From positions 372,001 to 436,000 of the forward strand of contig NZ_CP176395.1 of assembly GCF_046244365.1 (NCBI RefSeq): DNA of 64,000 nucleotides. Direction: 5' to 3'. The position numbers were made by a program, and so were the translations under genes. The notes under the pieces are model-generated. The model saw only the letters and a program-made list of their open reading frames with translations, was not told the DNA's origin and ran no database searches. The stretch is from Paenibacillus_V sp046244365. Lineage in GTDB: Bacteria > Bacillota > Bacilli > Paenibacillales > NBRC-103111. Positions 15,094-24,634 of the stretch are shown one piece after another; the stretch's first letter is position 1, and each line of letters begins with the position of its first letter.

Positions 15094-16458
15094 ATGCGTA
15101 AGGTAGCGGTCATTGCAGCGTCTGTTATGGCTTTCGGTATGTTGATCTCGGCATGCAGCAAGGGCGGTTCGGATCAGGGGGAAGGAACCTCCGCCAACTC
15201 GGCCAAGCCATCTGAAAGCGCTGCCAAAAAAGAAATACCGATCAAACTTTGGGTGTATCCGATGATGAACGGCATCAACGGAGACGGAAAAGGCAATCCC
15301 GACGATTGGGCCAAAGAATATGCGCGCAAATTTAAAGAACAGCATCCGAATGCGAACATTTCCGTCGAGCTGCTTGATTGGGCGGGCGGGACGGAAAAAA
15401 TCGACGTAGCCGTCGCAGCAGGCTCGCCGCCCGATCTGGTCTATACGATCAATAACTTCGGCGGGGTAACGAAGTACGGCAAAATGGGCGTGCTTGAGCC
15501 GATCGACCCGTTCTTGAAGCAGGACGATTGGGACGACTATTCGGATGCGGTTAAAGGGGCCATGAAATATGGCGACAAAACGTATATGTGGCCTTGGTTG
15601 AAGATGGTGTCCGCCGTAGCCGTCAATATGGATCTGTTCAAGGAACGGAATGCTGCGAATCTGCTGCCGATGAGTCGTCCGCTCCGCGATTGGACGTTCG
15701 ACGAGTTTCTTAAGGCGGCGCAAGCGACGACGTTCAGCCGCAGCGGCGGGAGCAAGCCGGATGTGTACGGTACGGCTGTTTGGGGGAAGGATGCCCCGTT
15801 CTATATGTACTTGAACGGGTTGGCGAATGGAGGCAACATCGTTAACGCGTCGTTCGATAAAGCGACGATAACGGATGCAAAGTTTGCGGAGGGCGTTCAA
15901 TTCACGATAGATCTCGCCAACAAGCACAAGGTAGCGCCTCCGGGAGGAGCGGGCATCAGCGCTATGAACGCCAAGGAAATGTTTCTGAACCAACAGATCG
16001 CGATGATGCCCGATGCCCCGTTCCTGCTGGAAGAAGCGAAGAAGGCGCCCAAGCCTTTTGAGATCGGCTTCGTAGCTCCGCCGCATGGCGAAGGCCAGCC
16101 GACCGCAGCCTGGAACAACGTAGGCGGTTTCATCGTGTTCAAGCAGAAGGAGGAAGAGAAGAAGAAGCTCGTCATGGAATTCGGCCGATTTATTACGAAC
16201 GCGGAAAATTCGAAGATCGTGAAGCAGATCGGTACGTTCCCCGCGCGCAATTCTTCAGGAAACGTATACGGAGGCGATCCGGTCATGACATATTTCGACC
16301 AGCTGTCCAAATACGGGAACTCGCTATATTCCAGGTCGTTCGGGCTTGTCGACGTCGGCGACTGGGAGAAGGAGCTGCAGGCGATGCTAACCGGGAGCAA
16401 GAAGGTTGGAGATTCCATAGCCGCTTTGGACAAGACGCTGAAGGAAAAACTGAAATAA
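15094..16458 (+). CDS. ABC importer solute-binding lipoprotein (type 1)
   Basis: The 454-residue lipoprotein begins MRKVAVIAASVMAFGMLISAC with a lipobox at LISAC. The mature part is a family 1 extracellular solute-binding protein: IKLWVYPMMNG, WAKEYARKFKEQHPNANISVELLDW, AAGSPPDLVYTINNFGG, WTFDEFLKAAQATT, GGFIVFKQKEEEKKKLVMEFGRF. Family members bind sugars, oligosaccharides or glycan fragments at the membrane surface. AAAGGGG lies 9 bases before the ATG at 15094, so the longer upstream frame is not used. Two permease genes follow. No ATPase gene is present; importers of this class often share a common MsmX-type ATPase. Confidence 0.92.
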   Translation: MRKVAVIAASVMAFGMLISACSKGGSDQGEGTSANSAKPSESAAKKEIPIKLWVYPMMNGINGDGKGNPDDWAKEYARKFKEQHPNANISVELLDWAGGTEKIDVAVAAGSPPDLVYTINNFGGVTKYGKMGVLEPIDPFLKQDDWDDYSDAVKGAMKYGDKTYMWPWLKMVSAVAVNMDLFKERNAANLLPMSRPLRDWTFDEFLKAAQATTFSRSGGSKPDVYGTAVWGKDAPFYMYLNGLANGGNIVNASFDKATITDAKFAEGVQFTIDLANKHKVAPPGGAGISAMNAKEMFLNQQIAMMPDAPFLLEEAKKAPKPFEIGFVAPPHGEGQPTAAWNNVGGFIVFKQKEEEKKKLVMEFGRFITNAENSKIVKQIGTFPARNSSGNVYGGDPVMTYFDQLSKYGNSLYSRSFGLVDVGDWEKELQAMLTGSKKVGDSIAALDKTLKEKLK

Positions 16459-16593
16459 CATAGGACAGGGAAAGGCTTGGCTCTTAGGGATGACGGCGGC
16501 TGGCCGGGCGCGTTTTGGCTCGTTAGCCGGACTGCCGTTATCGGACGGAGCCGGGCTATCAACATTCTAGAGCAAGTCACAGAGGTGAGAAGG

Positions 16594-17463
16594 ATGTACC
16601 GTTTACGAAACGCTTTGCCGGGCTATCTGTTTTTGCTGCCGTCCTGCGCGCTGTTTGCGGCATTCATGTTTATGCCCATAGCCAGGGGTTTGCAGCTTAG
16701 CTTCCAAAAGTGGACGATGTCCGGTTATGAATGGGTAGGCTTAAGCAATTACGAGAAGGTGCTGGGCGATACTTTTTTTTGGAAGTCTTTATGGATCACG
16801 GGACTATTTACGGTTGTTACGGTAGCTGTGGGACTATTTCTTTCGTTGGCAGCAGCGTTTATGATCGATCCTTTCAAGGAAAAAGTACAATCGGCATTCA
16901 AGGCCGCATTTTATTTGCCGAGCGTGGCGCCGATCGTCATCGTATCGATTTTGTGGCTGTGGTTGTATCATCCTTCGTTCGGGTTGCTTAATTATTTGCT
17001 CGATTCAGCCGGTCTAGCGCCTGTCCTTTGGCTAGGCGATCCGAAGATAGCGCTATTTTCGATCATATTGATGACGATAGCCGTTTCGCAGGGCTCGAAC
17101 ATCTTGATTCTGGTAACGTCGCTCGGGGGCATTCCGAAGGATTATCAGGAAGCGGCACGGATTGACGGAGCGAACATTTGGCAGGAAATGATCCGCATCA
17201 AGCTGCCGATGCTGAAGCCCACGCTTACGTATTTGGTTGTCGTCAACACCGTCGGGTCGTTTCAAGTATTCGCCCCTGTCTATATGCTCACATCGGGCGG
17301 ACCGAACCGGGCCACTACGACGTTAGGATTTCTTATTTACGAGAATGCTTTCAAAAAGTTCGATTTCGGCGTCGCCTCTGCGCAGGCAGTCGTGCTGCTC
17401 GTCATCGTCATGGTAATAGCCATTTTCCAGTTCCGCTCAATGGCCGGCGATTTGGAGTATTGA
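16594..17463 (+). CDS. ABC sugar-type permease, first subunit (MalF-like)
   Basis: The 289-residue protein has six predicted membrane segments and the cytoplasmic ATPase-contact loop EAARIDGANIWQEMIRIKLPML, the EAA motif of binding-protein-dependent permeases. N-terminal RNALPGYLFLLPSCALFAAFMF and the C-terminal GPNRATTTLGFLIYENAFKKFDFGVASAQAV are typical of MalF/UgpA-like subunits. The ATG at 16594 has GAGGTGAGAAGG upstream; an in-frame extension exists but is unsupported. Its stop overlaps the start of the next permease gene (TGATG). Confidence 0.92.
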   Translation: MYRLRNALPGYLFLLPSCALFAAFMFMPIARGLQLSFQKWTMSGYEWVGLSNYEKVLGDTFFWKSLWITGLFTVVTVAVGLFLSLAAAFMIDPFKEKVQSAFKAAFYLPSVAPIVIVSILWLWLYHPSFGLLNYLLDSAGLAPVLWLGDPKIALFSIILMTIAVSQGSNILILVTSLGGIPKDYQEAARIDGANIWQEMIRIKLPMLKPTLTYLVVVNTVGSFQVFAPVYMLTSGGPNRATTTLGFLIYENAFKKFDFGVASAQAVVLLVIVMVIAIFQFRSMAGDLEY

Positions 17464-18326
17464 TGATGGCAGGGACAGGTGCAGGGAGAACAGGAGGGAT
17501 TGCCATCCGCAGCATGAAAGGTTTTCAATTCGTAAGCTTTATTCTTCTGACCGCGGCCGCGCTCGCGCTGTTGTTTCCTTTTTATTGGATGGTGCTGCAG
17601 TCGTTCAAGCCGCCTACATCGGCCATTCAGACGCCCCCGGATTTGTCTTGGGGAGGTTTTACGCTTGCCAACTTCGAGAAGCTGACGGCGGATAAGCTCA
17701 TTTGGGTATGGACGTCCAATAGCTTGATCGTTGCGGTAAGCGGCATGCTGGGTAATGTCATTCTTTGCTCGATGGCGGGCTACGCTTTTGCAAAGAAGGA
17801 GTTTCCGGGCAAGCAGGTGCTTTTCTGGGCTATCGTCAGTATTATGATGACGTCTACGCAGGTCATTATGGTGCCGCTGTTCATGCAAATCCGCGATATG
17901 GGCCTGCTCAACACGTACTGGGCTCTGCTGCTGCCGATTCTCGTTTCGCCGTTTGCCGTGTTTTTAACCAAGCAATTTATGCAGACGATACCCGGGGAGC
18001 TGATTGCCGCAGCCAAAATCGACGGCTGCTCGGAGTGGCGTATCTACTGGAACATCATTTTGCCGGTGTCGATGCCGGTGCTGGCGATCGTCGCGATTTT
18101 CGGCTTTATTACGCAGTGGAACGATTTCCTGTGGCCGCTGCTCGCGACGGAATCGCGCAGTATGCGGACGCTGCAGGTGGGGCTTGCTTCCATGCAATTG
18201 CAGAACGTCGATTACGGGTTGGTGCTTGCGGGGGCAACGTGGACGATGGCGCCCGTCGTCATCTTGTTCGTGGCGTTTCAACGCTTTTTTGTTAAAGGGA
18301 TTACGATCGGTGCCGTAAAAGGGTAA
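17463..18326 (+). CDS. ABC sugar-type permease, second subunit (MalG-like)
   Basis: The product of about 287 residues has six membrane segments and the permease EAA-like loop ELIAAAKIDGCSEWRIYWNIILPVSMP. FYWMVLQSFKPPTSA near the N-terminus and a short tail ending GITIGAVKG are typical of MalG/UgpE subunits. The start at 17463 overlaps the stop of the first permease gene; ATG at 17466 is equally possible and MKGFQF at 17514 is a weaker option. It forms a heterodimeric channel with the preceding gene product. Confidence 0.91.
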   Translation: MMAGTGAGRTGGIAIRSMKGFQFVSFILLTAAALALLFPFYWMVLQSFKPPTSAIQTPPDLSWGGFTLANFEKLTADKLIWVWTSNSLIVAVSGMLGNVILCSMAGYAFAKKEFPGKQVLFWAIVSIMMTSTQVIMVPLFMQIRDMGLLNTYWALLLPILVSPFAVFLTKQFMQTIPGELIAAAKIDGCSEWRIYWNIILPVSMPVLAIVAIFGFITQWNDFLWPLLATESRSMRTLQVGLASMQLQNVDYGLVLAGATWTMAPVVILFVAFQRFFVKGITIGAVKG

Positions 18327-18377
18327 AGAGGCGGCCGAGGTTACGCATCGGACATTCGCGATAAGGAGGCCGGTACA

Positions 18378-19196
18378 GTGAAAAAGATGATACCGACGAG
18401 CTATTACAAGCATTTTGATGCGGATTTTGCGCTAGACGTTCCGGGGGAAGGCTATGGCGGCTGGCACAAGGCCGAGCTGGAGCTCGATCTGTCCCATACG
18501 GCGCTCGTCGTGCTGCACGCTTGGGATTTCGGTACCCGCGATCAATTCCCCGGCTGGCATCGGGCGGTCGAGTATATTCCCCGAGCCAATGCCATTTGCC
18601 AAAATGAACTTCCTAGGCTGCTGAGCGTATGCCGGGAAGCCGGGATGACCGTGTTTCATGTGGTGGAGCCGATCGGCGACTACTACCAAAGATACGCCGG
18701 CTACCAGCGGGCGGTTCGGTTGGCGGGAGAAGCGGATCCGGAACCGGAGCGGATTCCGGTTGACGAGTCGCTTACTAGTTTGCAAGCTTTTCGCAAGGCG
18801 AATGCGTTTCCGGGTATGCATAATACGGATGACATCAATGCCGGCTTCGCCCGGCTCGATATTCCCGAGACGGTGAAACCGGAAGGGGACGAAGGGGTTG
18901 CCGCCACGTCGGGGCAGCTGTTCGCGCTATGCAAGGAACGGGGCATCAACCATTTGATTTATGCCGGGTTTGCCGTGAACGCCTGTATCCTGATGAACCC
19001 GGGGGGGATGATGGACATGCGGCGTCACGGGCTTCTTTGCTCGGTCGTTCCCGAAGCGGTAACCGCTGTCGAGAACAAAGAGACGGCGCGCCGGGAAGAG
19101 GCGAAGGCGTTGTCGCTCTGGAGCGTAGCCTTATTTTTCGGGTTCGTCTACAGGCTTGAGGATCTTGCTTCCGCGCTGTCGAAAACAAAGCCATAG
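18378..19196 (+). CDS. Isochorismatase-like cysteine hydrolase
   Basis: GTG start at 18378 follows AAGGAGG. The 272-residue protein has the isochorismatase-like fold: SHTALVVLHAWDFG (first strand), AGMTVFHVVEPIGD, and the nucleophile region IYAGFAVNACILMNPGG with a Cys after NA. In standard members the first strand ends in a catalytic Asp (VIDMQ type); here that position reads VLHAW with the Asp three residues later, so the triad may be rearranged. Members hydrolyse amides or vinyl ethers such as N-carbamoylsarcosine, nicotinamide or isochorismate. It follows the importer in one operon with two amidohydrolases, so it probably acts on the imported compound. The substrate is unknown. Confidence 0.78.
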   Translation: MKKMIPTSYYKHFDADFALDVPGEGYGGWHKAELELDLSHTALVVLHAWDFGTRDQFPGWHRAVEYIPRANAICQNELPRLLSVCREAGMTVFHVVEPIGDYYQRYAGYQRAVRLAGEADPEPERIPVDESLTSLQAFRKANAFPGMHNTDDINAGFARLDIPETVKPEGDEGVAATSGQLFALCKERGINHLIYAGFAVNACILMNPGGMMDMRRHGLLCSVVPEAVTAVENKETARREEAKALSLWSVALFFGFVYRLEDLASALSKTKP

Positions 19197-19211
19197 AGAC
19201 GAGGAACGACG

Positions 19212-19955
19212 TTGATAGACGCACACATTCATTTATCAGGCTCCGAGCTGCATCCCGAAACGATCGAGGAAGGCGACCGGTTGGGTATCCGGCTGTTTGT
19301 GGGCAGCTCGCTGCTTAACATGAACCACTGTCCGACACGGGAAGAGGTCAACATGGCGAACGACGATATGGTAAGGGTCACCCGGCGCTACCCTGACCGG
19401 GTGGCCGGATACTGCTATGTCAACCCGCGCCACGGAGAGGCTGCGCTGGGCGATTTCCGCAAGCGTATCGAAGAACAGGGGATGATCGGGCTGAAACTAT
19501 GGGTCGCTACCCTATGCAACGATCCGCTTGTCTTCCCTTTCATTGAGCAGGCAATCGATTACCGTACGCCGATTCTGATACATACTTGGCGTAAAACGGT
19601 CGGGCAGCTTCCCTACGAGTCGACAGCCGTTCATGTAGCCGACCTGGCACGCCGTTATCCGGAGGCCCGCATCATCATGGCGCATCTGGGCGGTCAGGCG
19701 GAAACCGCCGTCAATGCGATTGCCGCTTATCGCAACGTATATACGGATACGTCGGGAACGCCGATCGGCGGCGGCGAGGTGTCGCTGGCCGTGAGCCGCC
19801 TTGGTGCGGAGCGGGTCATTTTCGGCTCCGATCTGCCGTATGCTTGCCTCGCCAGCAACATCGGAAAAGTGCTCGGCGCAGGATTGACGGAACGGGAATG
19901 GGGACTTGTGACGGAGGGAAATATGGCGAAGCTTCTTGCGGAGGTGCGGAAATGA
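19212..19955 (+). CDS. Amidohydrolase family protein (TIM barrel)
   Basis: TTG start at 19212 with GAGGAAC upstream, only 16 bases after the previous gene. The 247-residue protein opens with LIDAHIHLSG (HxH metal site), has TPILIHTWRK (metal His), IIMAHLGGQAETAVNAI (metal His) and VIFGSDLPYA (catalytic/metal Asp), the full pattern of an Amidohydrolase_2 barrel. It would hydrolyse or decarboxylate a small substrate using one metal ion. Its stop overlaps the next start (ATGA), so the two should be made together. Confidence 0.87.
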   Translation: MIDAHIHLSGSELHPETIEEGDRLGIRLFVGSSLLNMNHCPTREEVNMANDDMVRVTRRYPDRVAGYCYVNPRHGEAALGDFRKRIEEQGMIGLKLWVATLCNDPLVFPFIEQAIDYRTPILIHTWRKTVGQLPYESTAVHVADLARRYPEARIIMAHLGGQAETAVNAIAAYRNVYTDTSGTPIGGGEVSLAVSRLGAERVIFGSDLPYACLASNIGKVLGAGLTEREWGLVTEGNMAKLLAEVRK

Positions 19956-20812
19956 ATGCTTGGCTGGATCGTTTTAAGGAGCAAGGCGCTATCGATTTGC
20001 TTGCATTTCTGGGCGAATGGCCGGACCGCCGTTCCCTTCGGACCGGACCTGCCGAGCTCTCGGCGATGGCCGCCCGGCTAAACTTGCGCGCCATGTGCGT
20101 CAGCCATCTGTCTTCGGTGCTCGGACACGACACGCGGACGGGAAATATCGAGTTATTTGCGGAAGCGAAGAAAGATGAACGGCTTTGGCCGTTTCCCGTC
20201 ATTAATCCGATGGAGCAGGGCTGGCAAGACGAGCTCGCTTGGGCGGCGGCGGAAGGGGCGCGCGGCGTTCGCCTCGTTCCGGGCTATCATGGCTATGGGC
20301 TTCGGGATATAACGGTTGCGGAGCTGCTGGGCGCAATACGGCTGCTCAAGCTGCCGCTGCAGGTATGCGTTCGCCTGCAGGACGAACGCCTGCAGCATCC
20401 CCGATTGCGTGCCGAGCCTGTTGAGCTGCACGAGCTTGCGGAGCTGACCGCCGCTGCCGACGGACATCCGCTTCTGATTAGCGGTTTGCGGGACCATGAA
20501 CGGGAAACGGTGATGCGGCATGCTTCATTTAACGGCGTGCCGAGTCAGTTGCTATTCGACCTGTGGTTTTGTAACGGGCCGTTGGCCGCTATTGCCTCGT
20601 TATGCCGCAGCGGGCTAACCCAATCTTATGGCTATAGCTCCTGCTCGCCGCTGCATACGGCGGAGGCAACGGCGCTGCAGCTCTCCAGAGGCGCCATCGA
20701 AGAAGCCGAGCGTGCCGATTTATGTTACGGCAATGCGATGCGCCTATTCGGTTTCGGGAAAGCAGAGGCGCAACGACCGGCAGGAACACAATCCGATGAG
20801 GACAGAGGATAG
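19952..20812 (+). CDS. Amidohydrolase-like protein with degenerate metal site
   Basis: The 286-residue protein begins at an ATG overlapping the previous stop. Its outline follows the preceding amidohydrolase (LNLRAMCVSHLSSVLGHDTRTGN, WPFPVINPMEQGWQDEL, GARGVRLVPGYHGYGL, PLQVCVRLQDERLQHPR), but the HxH opening and clear late His/Asp ligands are missing or shifted. It may be a diverged paralogue acting as a partner subunit or with another chemistry. The pairing by overlapping codons supports a joint function. Confidence 0.65.
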   Translation: MNAWLDRFKEQGAIDLLAFLGEWPDRRSLRTGPAELSAMAARLNLRAMCVSHLSSVLGHDTRTGNIELFAEAKKDERLWPFPVINPMEQGWQDELAWAAAEGARGVRLVPGYHGYGLRDITVAELLGAIRLLKLPLQVCVRLQDERLQHPRLRAEPVELHELAELTAAADGHPLLISGLRDHERETVMRHASFNGVPSQLLFDLWFCNGPLAAIASLCRSGLTQSYGYSSCSPLHTAEATALQLSRGAIEEAERADLCYGNAMRLFGFGKAEAQRPAGTQSDEDRG

Positions 20813-20859
20813 GCTGGAAGCTTTGAATTAGATACGGAATAACAAAGGAAACGAGGCGA

Positions 20860-23800
20860 TTGATCTTGATTAAGTCAGCCAGGGTTACGAGCTTTGTATT
20901 ATCCGTTTTCGTGCTTTCATTCTGCTTTACGCTTTTTCTTCCATCGGCTCATGCGCTTGACTACGATGTCGCTACGAAAGCTTCGTTCGATGTGCTTGAC
21001 AGCTCCATCAACGGCGGGAATGGCGTTATAAAGCCGAACGATGAAGGAACGAGCGACTTGGCATGGGGGGAAGGTCCTATTCTTGCCTCTTATATATCGA
21101 TGTTTAAGCAATATGGGGATACGGCCTATTTGAACAAATTTATCGCTCAAGCGGATCAAGTGTTGAATCTAAGGGATTCGGTTCGCGGGAAAAGCGATTA
21201 TCGCGGACTGTCGGAGCCTGCATGGCCGGCCGCCACGCGTTTTACTTCAGGTTCCACCACGTTGCTGGACGCAAACGGCGTGCCTACATTGGAAGTCAGA
21301 AGTTCTCTTCTCTTCGATTCTTCGGAAAATGAAGTGAAAATTTCGTCCGGAACGAATCCGAATACGTTCAAGCTGGAGGCGTATACGCGAGTCAGCTCGA
21401 TCGCCGCGGGAGGACTGCATTCCGCAGCCGTAAATTCGACCGGAAGAGTATGGAATTCAGGTAATAACTATTACGGCCAATTGGCGTTCGGTACGGCAAA
21501 CCAAAGCCTGCCTTTTCCCGCGGACGGCGTTATTGATTACTATAATGTACTCGATGTCGCCAAAGCCGTTTCCGCCGGAGAATTTCACAGCTTGGCTTTG
21601 AAAACGAACGGAACCGTGCTGAGCTGGGGATACAACGCCTACGGTCAATTGGGGGACGGCTCGACAGTCAATCGCTCGAGCGCCGTAAAAGTCAGCGGTC
21701 TCTCGAATATGACCCAGATCGCTTCCGGTTATTATCACAATCTGGCTCTCAAATCGGACGGAACCGTTTGGAGCTGGGGGTATAACAACAGCGGACAGCT
21801 TGGGGATAATTCGCTGGTCAACCGAGCAACCCCCGCGCAAATAGGCTCGTTAACGGGCGTCGTCGCCATAGCGGCGGGAGGTTACCACAGCCTGGCCTTG
21901 AAATCCGACGGTACCGTATGGGCTTGGGGGTCCAATTCATTCGGACAACTGGGCGACGGAACGACTACCGACCGTTTAACACCGGTACAAGTAAGCGTTC
22001 TGTCGAGTATTACCGGTTTATCCGGCGGATTGGGACATAGCTTGGCGGTGAAAAATGACGGTACGGTTTGGAGCTGGGGATTGAATGCGAACGGCCAGTT
22101 AGGCAACGGAACGACAGGCTCCGCGAGCTCGCCCGTTCAAGTCAGCTCGCTGAGCGGAGTCGTTCAAGTTGCAGCCGGAGGTTATCACAGCCTGGCTCTG
22201 AAATCCGACAAGACGGTATGGGCTTGGGGGGCGAATGATGTAGGGCAGCTTGGCGACGGCACGACAACGCAGCGATCGACCCGGGTTCAAGTGGCCGGGT
22301 TGACTGCGAATTCCATTGCTGCAGGAAAACAGCATAACCTGGCGATCACCTACGATTACCGAGCCGCTGCTTGGGGGAAGAACGATTATGGGCAGCTAGG
22401 CAACAACAGCACGATCAATGTCGGCTTTCCCGTCACCTTTGCCAATATGGAACGTTCGGATATCTTCGATAATCTTACGATGGATCCGGCCAGCCCGAAC
22501 TATGCGGTGAAGAGAGTAAGGGCGGGGGCTCATTGTTCGTTTGACGGCCTGACGAACGGCATATCCGTCAAGGATCTGGCTTCTTCTTCGCCGCTTGCGA
22601 GCCGGAATCCGGTGAACGGCTTGAAGAGCTTCGTCCCGCTCCGCATGAGCTTCCCGGTTCATACCGGCTTGTTAACGTACCCTATGGCTACGTTTGCGCG
22701 AGTTGTCTACGATACGCCGGCATTGAACGGAAATCCGATGTACAAAGCCGCGGCAGACCGGTACTTCCAGGCCGCCTGGGACGCGGCTTCCACGCATGAT
22801 TACCAATGGGTGGAGAATACGGCTAACGAAGGCTGGTACATCTATCCGAAGGGTGCCCCGATGTTTGTCGACGGTTCGGAAAACCAGTTCAATCACTATC
22901 TCAGCCTTGGCAAAACGTATGTGGAATTATCGCAAATTCCAGGCCCGCACCAAGCGGACGCTTTGAATAAAGCGACAAGGATGGCGAACAGGTTTAAAAA
23001 CGATTTGACCTGGGATAACGTGAAAGACGCATATGTATGGACGTATTACCCTAAACAAAGCGCAACGTATACGGGTTGGGATGAACGGACGAGCACTACA
23101 ATCAATCATGAAAACAATTCTTGCTGGACGGCGGATCATGATATCAACAAAATTCCGTATGCCGCGATAGAATTGGATTTTGCGGTGCTGGCCTACGATA
23201 ACGGCATTGTATTCGACGAGAAAGATATGCAGCGGTTTGTCCATACGTTTACGCGAAACGTGCTGACTTACGACGGAAGCGGTATGCCGAAGCTGAATTT
23301 TGCGGTTGACGGCTCGGGCGGAATAGCTCCCCCGATCCAGGAGGTTTTCGCTACGCAATGGATGAAAACGGCTCCGTGGGACGACACGATTTTTCATATG
23401 TCCCGAAAGCTGTTCTCTTCGCATTCCTCCGGCGTCTCGCTCGCGCACTTGGCGCATTTTAACGAGTTTGCCCGCATAGCCGCTACCAAAGGAACCATAT
23501 GGACGTGGGGGAATAACGTCTATGGACAGCTTGGTGACGGAACGACGACGCAGCGGTCATCGGCAAGCGCACTTCCCTTGCAGGGCGCGACACAAATCTC
23601 GTCCGGCGAATACCATACGGTGGAATTGAACGCCAACGGCACGATTTCCGCTTGGGGCTATAACGCATACGGTCAATTGGGAGACGGAACGACGGTTAAC
23701 CGCTCGGCGCCCATCCCGGTAAACGCGATGACGGATGTCATATCGGTGAAAGCCGGTCATTATCACAGCTTGGCGCTCAAATCGGACGGAACGGTCTGGA

Positions 23801-24546
23801 GCTGGGGCTTTAACAACAGCGGCCAGCTTGGAGACGGGACAACGGCGAACCGCAGCAATCCCGTTCAGGTCGCCGGCTTAAGCAATGTCGTGGCAATCGC
23901 GGCAGGCGGTTATCACAGCCTTGCGCTGAAATCGGACGGCACGCTATGGGCTTGGGGCTCGAACACCGCAGGTCAGCTTGGCGATAACACGACGGTTAAT
24001 CGCTTAACGCCCGTACAAGTGACGAACATGTCCAATATTGCAGCTATCGATGCGAGCGTGGGACACAGCATGGCTTTGAAAAAGGACGGAACGGTTTGGA
24101 CATGGGGATATAACAACAGCGGGCAGCTGGGCGACGGCACCACAATCAACCGCAGCATGCCGGTTCAAGCTGCAGGCCTCGATAAGGTTACGGCTATTGC
24201 CGCAGGCGGCTATCATAGCGTAGCATTGAAGACAAACGGAACGGCGTTTGCCTGGGGAGCCAACGACAAAGGTCAAATAGGGGACGGGACGAATATCGGC
24301 CGAACCTCGCCTGTACAAGTGTCGAATCTGACCGATGTAAAAACGATCGGCGCAGGGCTCTATCATAGTGCGGCGGCAAAATATAACGGCGGTTCTTTGT
24401 GGACATGGGGCGATAACAGCTTCGGACAACTGGGAGACGGAACGACCGCCAATCGCAATGCGCCTGTTCAGACAGCGGGCGTAAACGGGATTATGCGTGT
24501 GGAAGGCGGGGCTTATTCGACATCCGCCTTTCAATTCACAAGATAG
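20860..24546 (+). CDS. Large secreted protein with two seven-blade RCC1 propellers around an alpha-helical domain
   Basis: A TTG start (20860 or 20866; both have a possible ribosome site) begins a protein of about 1228 residues with a signal peptide (SFVLSVFVLSFCFTLFLPSAHA). Residues 30-175 hold helices of WGEGPILASYISMFKQYGD type. Residues 176-528 contain seven RCC1 repeats (AAGGYHSLALKSDGTVWAWG, then GQLGDGT). Residues 529-876 form a helical region with no named family (YPMATFARVVYDTPAL, YVELSQIPGPHQADAL), reminiscent of an alpha/alpha toroid. Residues 877-1228 hold another seven RCC1 repeats. It ends the importer operon, so a glycan-handling surface role is plausible but unproven. Confidence 0.85.
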   Translation: MILIKSARVTSFVLSVFVLSFCFTLFLPSAHALDYDVATKASFDVLDSSINGGNGVIKPNDEGTSDLAWGEGPILASYISMFKQYGDTAYLNKFIAQADQVLNLRDSVRGKSDYRGLSEPAWPAATRFTSGSTTLLDANGVPTLEVRSSLLFDSSENEVKISSGTNPNTFKLEAYTRVSSIAAGGLHSAAVNSTGRVWNSGNNYYGQLAFGTANQSLPFPADGVIDYYNVLDVAKAVSAGEFHSLALKTNGTVLSWGYNAYGQLGDGSTVNRSSAVKVSGLSNMTQIASGYYHNLALKSDGTVWSWGYNNSGQLGDNSLVNRATPAQIGSLTGVVAIAAGGYHSLALKSDGTVWAWGSNSFGQLGDGTTTDRLTPVQVSVLSSITGLSGGLGHSLAVKNDGTVWSWGLNANGQLGNGTTGSASSPVQVSSLSGVVQVAAGGYHSLALKSDKTVWAWGANDVGQLGDGTTTQRSTRVQVAGLTANSIAAGKQHNLAITYDYRAAAWGKNDYGQLGNNSTINVGFPVTFANMERSDIFDNLTMDPASPNYAVKRVRAGAHCSFDGLTNGISVKDLASSSPLASRNPVNGLKSFVPLRMSFPVHTGLLTYPMATFARVVYDTPALNGNPMYKAAADRYFQAAWDAASTHDYQWVENTANEGWYIYPKGAPMFVDGSENQFNHYLSLGKTYVELSQIPGPHQADALNKATRMANRFKNDLTWDNVKDAYVWTYYPKQSATYTGWDERTSTTINHENNSCWTADHDINKIPYAAIELDFAVLAYDNGIVFDEKDMQRFVHTFTRNVLTYDGSGMPKLNFAVDGSGGIAPPIQEVFATQWMKTAPWDDTIFHMSRKLFSSHSSGVSLAHLAHFNEFARIAATKGTIWTWGNNVYGQLGDGTTTQRSSASALPLQGATQISSGEYHTVELNANGTISAWGYNAYGQLGDGTTVNRSAPIPVNAMTDVISVKAGHYHSLALKSDGTVWSWGFNNSGQLGDGTTANRSNPVQVAGLSNVVAIAAGGYHSLALKSDGTLWAWGSNTAGQLGDNTTVNRLTPVQVTNMSNIAAIDASVGHSMALKKDGTVWTWGYNNSGQLGDGTTINRSMPVQAAGLDKVTAIAAGGYHSVALKTNGTAFAWGANDKGQIGDGTNIGRTSPVQVSNLTDVKTIGAGLYHSAAAKYNGGSLWTWGDNSFGQLGDGTTANRNAPVQTAGVNGIMRVEGGAYSTSAFQFTR

Positions 24547-24634
24547 GCCGCGCTGCTTCTACTTGCATACGGAAAGACTGGGACTTCTTCCGGTAGCCGG
24601 CTGCTCGAGGACGGCTCAGGACTCCCAAACAAGC

